A stretch of DNA of 64,000 nt from Paraspadella gotoi. Taxonomy: Eukaryota; Chaetognatha. This document shows positions 32,541-41,865 of this stretch, piece by piece (the stretch's first letter is position 1; each line of letters opens with the position of its first letter). The position numbers were made by a program, and so were the translations under genes. A model generated the notes under the pieces. It had not been told where the DNA came from. It ran no database searches and worked only from the letters and a program-made list of their open reading frames with translations. Where the stretch lies: the NCBI GenBank assembly GCA_051294375.1, contig CM119270.1:3281436-3345435 (forward strand), read 5' to 3'.

Positions 32541-32890
32541 ATGTACGGCTCGAAGTCCATGTGCAGCCTAGAAGGTTTCGTCGTGCGCCACAACTTTCCA
32601 GCCGAAATGGTCTTTCATGTTGGAGGATGAAGAAATCGCTCCGCCGGCCGCAGCAGCAGACGGCCGCTGCGACACNNNNNNNNNNNNNNNNNNNNNNNNN
32701 TGATCGAGCCGCTCGACCGCCTTCGCCACGCTGTCACGCTTCACAGACTTTCACTGCGAAAACCCCGCGATGTACTGCGATCGTAATCCTGGTGACGGCG
32801 CAGGACGTTGGAAGATGGAGAGACGCGGCGAAAGTGGGCGTGGCCGCGCTGTTTTCGGTCCAAGTGGTCACGACCGGAAGGGCGGTGCAG
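32541..32890 (+). CDS. Frame-broken exon across a 25-N gap
   Basis: GC-ending codons appear in different frames in successive 40-90 bp stretches on both sides of the gap at 32676-32700, as expected from indel errors. The end frame (VVTTGRAVQ) exits in phase 0 at a good donor. Confidence 0.35.
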
Positions 32891-33921
32891 GTAAGGTCAG
32901 GGTCAATGAATCAAGATACGAAAATAATTTTTGGAATTAACCAAGTTACGTACGAAACTAAATTAGATACTAAATTTTTGAGAAATAATTTTAGGTAAGG
33001 AGATTTTTAACCAGTGGCTGCTTAAACTGAACTGTTACTGCGGCAAAAATAATATCTTTTAAAATTTGCATCATTTTTTCAACTTGCATCATTTTTTCAA
33101 CTTGCATCATTTTTTCAACTTGCATCATTTTTTCAACTTGCATCATTTTTTCAACTTGCATCATTTTTTCAACTTGCATCATTTTTTCAACTTGCATCAT
33201 TTTTTCAACTTGCATCATTTTTTCAACTTGCATCATTTTTTCAACTTGCATCATTTTTTCAACTTGCATCATTTTTTCAACTTGCATCATTTTTTCAACT
33301 TGCATCATTTTTTCAACTTGCATTATGTTTTCAACTTGCATACTGTTTTCAACTTGCATAATTTTTTCAAACTTGGCAAAATTTTTTTCAACTTGGCAAA
33401 TTTTTTCAACTTGCATTATGTTTTCAACTTGGCATACTGTTTCAACTTGCATAATTTTTTCAAAACTTGCATAATTTTTTCAACTTGCATAATTTTTCAA
33501 TTTGCATAATTTTTTTTTTACTTGCATAATTTTTTTCAATTTGCATAATTTTTTGGACTTGGCATAATTTTTTTCACTTGCATTATTTTTTCAACTTGCT
33601 TAATTTTTCAACTTGGCTTAATTTTTTCATTTGTATAATTTTCAACTTGCATAATTTTTTCTCAACTTTTATATTTTTTTAACTTGAAGCATTTTTTTCG
33701 CGTTGACGACGAACTCCTCGGCGCCGAACCTTGGGTAAGTTGGTGAGAACGTGAATGTGAAGAAGAGGTTGTGATAAGCGATCGTTTTCGAGATTGTTGT
33801 CATTGTTGTGATTGTTTGTTGTTGTTCTTGTTGATTTGACACTGTCTGGCGACTCAAATTGACCTCAGTCATTTGGATGACCTCAGTCACAAAGATGCCG
33901 AATTATTGTGAAGCCTCAGTA

Positions 33922-33955
<34 letters not shown>

Positions 33956-34431
33956 GACTTCTTCTCCTCCTTATATTGTGATGATTGATTCAATGGAATT
34001 TAAAGATAAGAACCGAAAACTACTTTTTATCTTTCTCTTTTAATCGACGTCGAAATTATTATTGTCAACTACATTTTTAACCTCGTTGTATTATTATATG
34101 GTTTTATTATATTATTATGGTTTTCGTAATTGTGGTTTTCGTGTTCTCCTGGATTTAATGTCGTTTTGGTCGGTCATCGTTGTAGTCTGCTGCTGCTGCT
34201 GCTGCTGTTGTAGCGTAAGAGATAGATTCTTAGTAAATGGGTTTAATAGTTTAATTGATTCATAGATGATTTTGTAATATTTTGATAGAATAATTATGAC
34301 ATTGATGATTGATTGTATCTCTATTCCCTTATTTTCATTTCATCATTTATGTCATTTGATCCTTTTATCACATTAAACTGACAGACAGAGAAGAAACGGC
34401 CCGTGGATCTGTGGCCAGCAAGTGTGATCAG
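32541..34431 (+). CDS. Weakly supported + strand gene fragment (exons 32541-32890, 33690-33734, 34385-34431)
   Basis: The first block is GC-rich with a good acceptor (TTTTTCCCCCGACAG) and donor (CAG|GTAAGG) but is split by a 25-N gap. It also changes frame: MYGSKSMCSLEGFVVRHNFP stops early, DEEIAPPAAAADGRCD is in another frame. After the gap IEPLDRLRHAVT, FTDFHCENPAMYCDRNPG and AAKVGVAALFSVQVVTTGRA lie in three different frames. The second exon, HFFRVDDELLGAEPW, is 45 bp, phase 0, with donor GTAAGT. The third reads TEKKRPVDLWPASVI. If real, the first exon carries consensus indels. Family unknown. Confidence 0.35.
32676..32700. other. Assembly gap (25 N)
   Basis: Fixed-size run of N inside a putative exon. 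Confidence 1.
33066..33690. repeat. CAACTTGCATCATTTTTT satellite, array 2
   Basis: Fourteen perfect 18-bp copies (33069-33320), then degenerate copies matching array 1 at 25.9 kb in order and detail. Since 18 is a multiple of 3, both strands stay open (HHFFNL repeats on +, MMQVEK repeats on -). These are not genes. Confidence 0.95.
33690..33734 (+). CDS. Candidate 45-bp exon HFFRVDDELLGAEPW
   Basis: The acceptor TTTTTAACTTGAAG is the last unit of the 18-bp satellite. The donor TGG|GTAAGT is strong. GC content jumps inside the exon. Confidence 0.35.
33922..33955 (+). repeat. (GTC)n microsatellite
   Basis: Eleven GTC triplets. Confidence 0.95.
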
Positions 34432-34482
34432 GTTAAATCCATACAAAAGTCATACAAAATCAACCAATAGCAACTCCACAAG

Positions 34483-34616
34483 TTAATCAACACTCATCTC
34501 GTCTTCGACCAACCAGTTTTTTTCTGTGATTATCGATTTAGCTTGTATCCAGGATCGATATCCGCTCGAAGAAATAGACTCGTTACGTTGCCCTTCGTCG
34601 CCGACGGGAACGCAAG
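34483..34616 (-). CDS. EGF-type gene, terminal exon
   Basis: Acceptor TAAATTCAG, phase 1 in, 44 codons including TAA. Starts CVPVGDEGQRNESISSSGYR and ends EDEMSVD. Confidence 0.55.
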
Positions 34617-36670
34617 CTGAATTTAATGTTAAATTTTAATTTAAATGGATTGATATTTATTAAATTCGATTTTTTTTTGGTCCCGTCGAGACGCGACTCA
34701 ATATGGATGCTAAGAAAGAGAAATGCGTTACGGAAAAAGGTTTCGTTGTCTAAATTGCGCGTTTTCGAAGCTCGAATGAGGAAGATGTAAAAAGGAATTG
34801 GATGAGAAGTAGGAAGAAGAGGTCGGCTTGACTATACATACCTCAGAGGAACAAAATGAAACCGAGTTAAAAAATTGGTCAAAGATTTATGTTTAAGCGA
34901 AACTTTGAGAGAATTCGATGAATAAAATTGAACGTTATGAAACATCCTTGTTAACAACTGGAAAATTTTTTGTCCTCAACGATTTTGCCACATTTCTACA
35001 TTTTTTCAGGATTTTTACCTTTTTCTTCATCCATGTAGTAGATGCAAAGCTTTTTGAGCGCGTCGTAAGTATCTGAAAATTGATTTTATAAATTGAACAA
35101 GTTAAAGAATTTACGTTAATTTCAACCAACAATTACGACATCACCAATACCTAAAATTCTCTGTGCCATTAATAATTTTATTCTAGCTTAAATTATAACT
35201 GTTACAACAACAACAAAAAATATCTTTTAATGCAATATAGGATCCGCAATGTCGAATTCGCCTTTTCAAATCTGAACTCATCGCATTCCGCAATCTCGTC
35301 AACGTGCTTATTACAACCGTAACAACGTTAACGACTCACATTTGGATCCCGGCAAATTGGAACATCTGCAACCCTCGCCGACGTCGCTTTCCAACCATCT
35401 CGTTCCCCGCATCCCCGCGCAGATGTGACTCAGACAGTAACAGCCTCCCGTCCACGCGCATCGGACGCCAGATGGAAGGACGATTTCACGACACGCGGCG
35501 GCGGAAAAAGTCACGAAATCCGAGAGATCGCGCGTGGGCTTGAATCGCTGAAGGGATGTGATATGAACCTCTGCGTTGGAGGGAAAAGGAGGGTGAGAGG
35601 CTTGAATCGCTGGAGAAATGCTGGGCGAAAGTCGAAGGTTGGGGAAATAACTTCAGTTTTCATTATACATCATTACATCATTATACAGTTGAAACGTTCT
35701 TGAAATATTATTATATCACTTCAGGAAAGCCAGTTATGAGAACTGTGAGAGAGTCTTGATTGAAAGCTTGCAGGGACCTGCTATGTCATTATCTTGTAAG
35801 AGTAATGGAGGCCTTAAACCACCAAATCCTGTCCAAAGTCAGTGGGCAAGATAGCTTATTTATTTAAAAGAATGGATAATTTTTATATTGGTTGTACCAA
35901 TTTCATTATAGAGTTGTATATTTCTACATTAAAGATTAATGGGTCAAAGATTGGAAGGGTTAGAAAGAAGCGTTTAAAAGTAAAAGCGTCCGGCAGGACA
36001 ACAAAAACCCTCTTTTTTTGTGGGGGGGGGGTCACCACTCGTCTCGCTCTGGGCAACCTTTCATTCTCTTGAGTGAAACATGCTTAGACATTCTCCCTGT
36101 CTAGTTTCTTTACCCAGCCCTGTCTTCATTCAACCTTGTCTGGCATGTCTCTCCCGTCCATCCCCATGTCCTTCATTCAACCTGTCTGGCATGTCTCTCC
36201 CGTCCATCGCCTGTCCTTCATTCAACCTGTCTGGCATGTCTCTCCCGTCCATCCGCCTGTCCTTCATTCAAACCTGTCGTGGCATGTCTCTCCCGTCCAT
36301 CCGCCTGTCCTTCATTCAACCTTGTCTGGCATGTCTCTCCCGTCCATCCGCCATGTCCTTCATTCAACCTGTCTGGCATGTCTCTTCCCGTCCATCCGCC
36401 TGTCCTTCATTCAACCTGTTGGCATGTCTCTCCCGTCATCGCCATGTCCCTTCATTCAACCTGTCTGGCATGTCTCTCCCGTCCATCCGCGATGGCATCG
36501 GCATCCAACATCTCCGTCGCACCAACGCGTCCGGTTGCTGCAGAGAGAGCAGTCGAACGAAGCCCAAGACGTCGACGACGCCTCTCGGCCCGAAGAAGGC
36601 GTCGCCTTCGTCGTCTTCTTCTCGGACGTTGCGTCAATTTCGTCCTCAACCGAGTCGACGTTTACGTCAC

Positions 36671-36703
<33 letters not shown>

Positions 36704-36752
36704 ATAAAAAGACGGCGACGAATTTTAGCGACGTTTTACTGACAAATGACAT
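34483..36752 (-). CDS. Small secreted EGF-type cysteine-rich protein, apparently complete (exons 36461-36752, 35340-35444, 35019-35072, 34483-34616)
   Basis: Four minus-strand exons join with every intron in phase 1 and give 194 codons from an ATG (36750-36752) to a TAA (34483-34485). Residues 1-27 form a signal peptide: MSFVSKTSLK, then FVAVFLF and ten Val, then GDV. An acidic then Ser/Thr-rich linker follows. An EGF-like module ends exon 1 (six Cys; spacing C4-x-C5-x8-C6 in CRCHRGWTGETC). Exon 2 adds CYCLSHICAGMRGTRW and GEGCRCSNLPGSK; exon 3 is TYDALKKLCIYYMDEEK; exon 4 starts CVPVGDEGQRNESISS and ends WLVEDEMSVD. Phase 1-1 exons are typical of extracellular modules. No second transmembrane segment is seen, so secretion is likely. 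The protein family beyond EGF is not recognised. The acceptor of exon 2 has a weak pyrimidine tract. Confidence 0.6.
35019..35072 (-). CDS. EGF-type gene, exon 3 (54 bp)
   Basis: Acceptor AATTTTCAG, donor AAAG|GTAAAA. Phase 1 to 1. Reads TYDALKKLCIYYMDEEK. Confidence 0.55.
35340..35444 (-). CDS. EGF-type gene, exon 2
   Basis: 105 bp, phase 1 to 1, donor T|GTGAGT. Five Cys in CYC...C...GCRC, resembling the end of another EGF-like module. The acceptor AG is preceded by a poor pyrimidine tract, so the 5' boundary is less certain. Confidence 0.5.
35725..35904 (-). mobile_element. Inverted partial copy of the 22.2-kb MITE
   Basis: Reverse-complemented it matches 22205-22390 closely, including GGTGGTTTAAGGCCTCCAT, GATAATGACATAGCAGGTCC and the end GAAATTGGTACAACCAATAT. 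It lies in intron 1 of the EGF-type gene. Confidence 0.7.
36120..36490. repeat. ~46-bp minisatellite made of the EGF exon end and its splice donor
   Basis: About eight to nine copies of (minus strand) GGATGGACGGGAGAGACATG, CCAGACAGGTTGAATGAAGG, ACAGGC. The first copy in transcription order is the 3' end of exon 1 (codes GWTGETCQT, donor at ACAG|GTTGAA). The later copies lie in the intron. Confidence 0.85.
36461..36752 (-). CDS. EGF-type gene, exon 1 (start, signal peptide, EGF module)
   Basis: ATG-initiated, 97 codons plus one base. The hydrophobic core of the signal peptide is coded by (GTC)10 (+ strand 36672-36701). The exon ends CAG ACA G|GTTGAA. The last ~30 bases and the donor are the first unit of the minisatellite at 36120-36490. 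Confidence 0.65.
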
Positions 36753-37480
36753 CTCAGTCGCTTCTAGTTTGTTTTTTTTTATAAGGAAAAGGAAGAAAAA
36801 TTAAAAGAAAAAGAAAAATCTTCGAACCATGAATGATTCGGCGTGATGACGAGGTGGTTTAAGTTGTTATTGTTGTTGTTCTTCTTATGACAATCCGTAG
36901 CTCATGGCTGATTCAAAAGTATATTTGTATAATTTTAATAAATACATAAAGAAGGTTTTTAGAAAATTTGGTTTTTCAGATACTACATTCTATTCGCTGA
37001 GGATCGCGGGCTTTAGATTCGTATTTGAGTATAAATTCGATGAGGAATCTCAGTTGGCAAAATTCTAAGACGTCCAATCGAAACGAAACTCATTGGTTAA
37101 TCCGGTCGCGAACTCGGGACTTCACGATCGACGATCGGCGACTTAGTTCATAGTGAAGAAGACGTTTTGGCAAAGAATTTAATCTCGTGAAGCCGAAGTT
37201 CAAAGAGACAAACGAAGATTATCTGATCAAGAACGAACGTCCTACTTTTGATTTTTCATATCATATCAATAGATAAAAAAAACGATGTAAATCAAGTGAA
37301 GGTTTAATATATCATTAAGTGTAATTAGTGATTGATTATTTTGTTCACGGGAGCCTAACCATAAAAATTTAAGAGTTGAAGTAGAATCAAATTACATTAT
37401 CTTTGGCTGTGAATCTTAAAATTTCATCATTCACGATTTACAGTGAGAATCAGAATCGAATAATTAAATCTTAACTTCTA
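36753..37480. other. Upstream flank of the EGF-type gene
   Basis: AT-rich, no exon. Promoter elements could not be identified with confidence. Confidence 0.4.
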
Positions 37481-37715
37481 AATCGACAACGTCGCGTTCG
37501 AATTTTAAAAAGGATCACGTGAATCTAATCTTCACAACGCATTCATTTCGTTTACGCGTTTCCTTGGAGACGCAAAAGTATTAATCAAGACGTGAGAATC
37601 AGAGGGAAGGCAATAAATTTTTTTTCTCGTTCATTCAAGTTTTTCTCTCAGCGATAAAAATCTCCACAGAAAGAAAAGGAAAAAAAAAGTGTTATATCAA
37701 GAGTATAAAACTCGT

Positions 37716-37755
<40 letters not shown>

Positions 37756-38174
37756 CGCGATCCAACTCGTTACTCTTTTTTTATGCGTGTGAAAAGTGGA
37801 AAGGTCTGCGAAGATAAACGAGTGAAAACTCTTTAATCAGCACTTGTCAATTGAGAGATATAAACATCGGGAGAAGCAGACGAAAGGACATTGAAATAAA
37901 CATCGGTTTTTAAACGATATAAACATGTGGCATAAAAAGTTTAAAATGGAATTTCACTTTACTCGAGCCTTTTATCACAAGTCTCACTTCACAAGTCTGA
38001 CTTTACTTTTATAACGTTACTTTTAGCCATAAAATCTTTTACACTTGTTCTCCCTTCTTCTCTTTTTTTCCTCTTAGATGTCTGTCTCTCTCTCTCTCTC
38101 CTCCTTCCTCTATTCTCTCTCGCTCTCTCTCCTCTTCTCTCTCTCTCTCTCTTCTCTCTACTCTCTCTCTCTCT

Positions 38175-38238
<64 letters not shown>

Positions 38239-38402
38239 CCCTCCGACGGCCTGGAGAGTTGGAATTCTTTGTCCAACTCATTAAATCTTTATGTTTACCA
38301 TCGAAGGGCAAACAATTTTGAGGAGCGGGGGAAATTCACGGCGACGCTTTTAGCGCGCGAGATGAGTGGATAGAGAGCGAGAGAGAGAGAGAGAGAGAGA
38401 GT

Positions 38403-38461
<59 letters not shown>

Positions 38462-40822
38462 AGAGAGAGAGAGAGAGAGAGAGAGATAGGAAATTGACGG
38501 GCGGATAAAAAATCCGCTCTCAACATGGAGTGCGGAGAAACGAGAAAAAAAAATGGGAGTCAATAAAAAAAAAAAATAGATAAATAAATAAATTTAAAAA
38601 AAAAGGAATTTAAAAAAAAATATGCAATTTTTTTGCAAAAAAAAAAAAAAATTATTTCCGCGAAAGTGAATCCGCGTTGATTTTCCTGCTTTTTGTTTTT
38701 TCAATTTATCTTGAAATTTATTTTGTTTTGTCCTTTTGTTCATTAAGTTGCGAACAAATGGAGTTTATTTATTTCTAACAGATTAAAACATTACACACAC
38801 GTGATTATGTTTCAATAAAATTGTGAACTCCTTCACAAAATTTATTTTTTCCGCTGTCGAATAAAAAAAAAACCAAACAAAAAACACAGAAAACAAAACC
38901 AAACCAAAAACACGCAAAACAAAACCCGGAGAACGACATTGATTCGTTCCATGTTATGGAATCTATAAACATCTGCATGGTTGATGAAAAGGTAAAAAAG
39001 TCTAATTAATAATAATAAGTTTAGTAAATAACATGCTAAGGAATTTGAAGAAAAGAGTTTAAGAGTCGTTGAGGTTTTTGTTGTCGTTGTTGTTGTTGTT
39101 GTCACCAAATAAGAGAAATGAACAAAATAGAAATTCCACATCGAATTTACGATGTTTTTTTGCGTCAAATGACGTTTGTGATTTAATTTCCGCCGGAATT
39201 CGAAGGCGTTTCTATTTTGTTATTTTGTTATTTTGTTTTTTTGTTATTTTGTTATTTTGTTATTTTGTTATTTTGTTATTTTGTTATTTTGTTATTTTGT
39301 TATTTTGTTATTAAGAATAATCATAATTAATTTCGGTTGAAGGATACCAGCTTCATTAGGAAAATGGTTAATGACTAAGGTTCGACGATAATTGCAGAAT
39401 AAAAAGTCACGACTGACAGATAAATGTTAGGATTGAAATGTATGAAATTTGAAAATTATTTTACGTAAAGACGACCAGAAGTTAACTTACTACTTGTTTT
39501 GTCATTCAATCAAAGCGTCGACTGAAGTTTCATATTTTCAACGTTTGCGTCGAATTCGATATTTGATATGAACGACGTTTCTGACGAGAGTGACTGATTA
39601 AATCTCGGTCTGAACCAGGAAGGACAGGCGCCTGGGTTTACAGAGAACTTTATAGTTGGCCCTTTTCGACTGATTTGAGAGAGAGAGACGAATATTCCGG
39701 AACCATTGAATACAATTAGACAAGATTAAAGTCAAAGGCCGATTTCTAGGATGTTTTACTGTAGAATTGTAGTCGGAAATTATTATAAGTTCAATTTGTT
39801 CAATATTTCATTTTTATAGGCTTATAGGCATCGTGAAATGGCCGACTACATTAAACACCTTTTTAAATATTCACAAGTTGGTTTTGCACAAAAGTTTTGA
39901 CGGTTTTAAACGTTTAAACGAAAATCGACGGAGCTGATCAAAAGCAAATTTTTTTAACCACTTTCCCGTATAGAGGCGCAGTTTAAGGGACCAAACGTTA
40001 TGATATCAGCTTTTTACCTCCAAGGTGACTGGGTTCCCTTAAGAACTGTTAAGAACTGCTTTTAAGAACTTGTACTTCTGCTTATTTTCTTAGAATTGTC
40101 TTCGAATTTGGTTCATATTTCCTCAGTTTCGATATTTTTATAGCGGAGTGAACGTAAACCTCAAAAACTAAACCAAAAGGAACAAAAACTCTAAATCGAT
40201 TATAACATAANNNNNNNNNNNNNNNNNNNNNNNNNACAAACAACAAACAAACATGATGCGTCGTTTTGTGTCGGCGACGTTTTTTTCTGACTCTAGTCGT
40301 GGCGTTGAACCGGAAGTCAAAGAATACGGATGGATGGACATTTAATTGGTCGTCGTCATCGCTCGTGTCATCTCCTATCGTACGTCATCACTATCGCCGA
40401 GACTATCATCGTCTTCGTCATCCCTATCGCAGAAAACTGTCATCGTCTTCGTCATCCCTATCGCCATCTCCTCTCTGCCGATTCTCCGTTTTCTCCAACC
40501 CGCTCCCGAAAAATCTCTTCTTATCTTGGACGAGCGCCTTTTGTTTTTCGCGAATCAAAACTTTTCCGCCAGGGGAACTTGAGTTGGACGACGATGTATC
40601 CTCACAGTTATCAGGTTGGATTTAATTAGGGGGGAAATAATATATATATATATAATATTATGCTAATACACATTTTTTATTTTACAAGACAGACCACAAC
40701 TTTCTAATGATTTATATCATTTCTATCATTTCTATCTTATAATTGTGTAAAAAGTACAACCATATAGAATAAATGATTAATTTATTAAATAATCTATCTT
40801 GGGGGTTTCAAAATATAACATA
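37480..40822. repeat. Duplicated block, copy 1
   Basis: Nearly the entire interval recurs in the same order at 44555-48062. It holds GA/CT microsatellites (37717-37757, 38167-38235, 38382-38487), a (TTATTTTG)n array (39217-39312) and CATCGTCTTCGTCATCCCTA repeats (40400-40470). No gene is supported within it. Confidence 0.85.
40211..40235. other. Assembly gap (25 N)
   Basis: The matching place in the second copy (47437-47462) reads through as ACAAAACAAAACAAAACAA, so the missing piece is probably a short AAAAC repeat. Confidence 1.
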
Positions 40823-40860
40823 GCGGACCGAAGTTTTCAATAGACTCCCAGAGAGTTAAC

Positions 40861-41150
40861 TGAACTTTAATAGGCAACAGCCTGGGGTTGCCTGTGACTG
40901 CCCATTGGGATGGGGCATCTCACATGGTTGCTTTGGGGGGCTTCCGACCCTCAGTGACGCATCCAGTCACTGGCGCGGTTACGCTAGGACGGTCTCGCTT
41001 TGCCAACGCAGAGGGAAGTGTGAGGACGTGGATGGAACAGCTACGCCTGGGCAATGGTGTGTTCCCCCCCTCTGACCAATGGATTTGGCTGAACGAATGT
41101 TGGACGTGGTGCGCAGTGTGGATATACGCGCCAACACCTTCCCATTAATG
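40861..41150 (-). mobile_element. SINE-like dispersed repeat, copy 1
   Basis: Contains GGTTGCCTGTGACTGCCCAT, CTTCCGACCCTCAGTGACGC and GTCTCGCTTTGCCAACGCAG. The next copy at 41393-41650 repeats the same order with indels, and 62460-62575 carries the first half in inverted orientation beside a tRNA-like head. The strand given follows that head. Confidence 0.5.
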
Positions 41151-41392
41151 AATACAGTTCATACACAAGGAAGACCTTTAAGTATTATAGTAGCACGGCC
41201 ATACTTATAAAGTATTTCCGCACGTAGGCAAAAAAATGCAAGAGCTGGACTGTTATTATTAACCTTAATTTAAATTGTTTAAGTGTCTTCCACAAATAGT
41301 GTAAATAAACATTTAAATTTTAAAAATCAACAACAATTATTTAAATTTCCTTTTGAACTTTGAAAGACGATTTTAATGTCCTCGAAAACCAG

Positions 41393-41650
41393 GAATATGC
41401 AACAGCTGGGTTGCCTGTGATGCCAATTGGGAGGGATCTCACTATTGGCTTTGGAGCTTTCGAAGTTCCGACCACTCAGTGACGCGTCATTCATCTGTCA
41501 ATAGTTACCCTAGACGGTTCTCCGCTTTGCCAACGCAGTGGGAGAGGTAGGACTGGGATGGAACACAACGCCTGGGATTGGCGTCCTCATTGAGCCAATG
41601 GGATGGCTGAACGATTTGGAGTATGGACGCTGAGGAGGTGTGGATATTCT
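41393..41650 (-). mobile_element. SINE-like dispersed repeat, copy 2
   Basis: Direct repeat of 40861-41150, diverged by many small indels. Confidence 0.5.
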
Positions 41651-41732
41651 CACCACAGAAAAAAAAAGTGTTATGTAGCCAAGAAACAATTAACTATAAA
41701 AAGTAAATACAAGGTAAAAATAATTTTAATCG

Positions 41733-41865
41733 GATCTGCTTATCAGCAGATTCCAACTCTATAATTTACTTTGGTCAGTCCCCGCCCCCTCATCTTTGTC
41801 GGGCATTCACTTAATATGTCAGAACATCGAATATGATAAATAATGCAAAAAAATGAATGGAAAAA
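41733..41865 (+). repeat. Dispersed repeat with a terminal hairpin
   Basis: GGATCTGCTTATCAGCAGAT is a near-perfect hairpin. The following sequence to TCAGAACATCGAATATGATAAA matches 55262-55432 inverted. Confidence 0.6.

Noticed and set aside
33066-33509. Open frames of FNLHHF repeats (+) and MQVEKM repeats (-)
   Set aside because: Both come from an 18-bp satellite whose unit length is a multiple of three. There is no start context, no splice sites and no codon bias.
40560-40620. Possible exon ELELDDDVSSQLS ending at TCAG|GTTGGA in the duplicated block
   Set aside because: Splice-like ends exist, but there are no partner exons, the second copy is garbled, and the surrounding region is repetitive.
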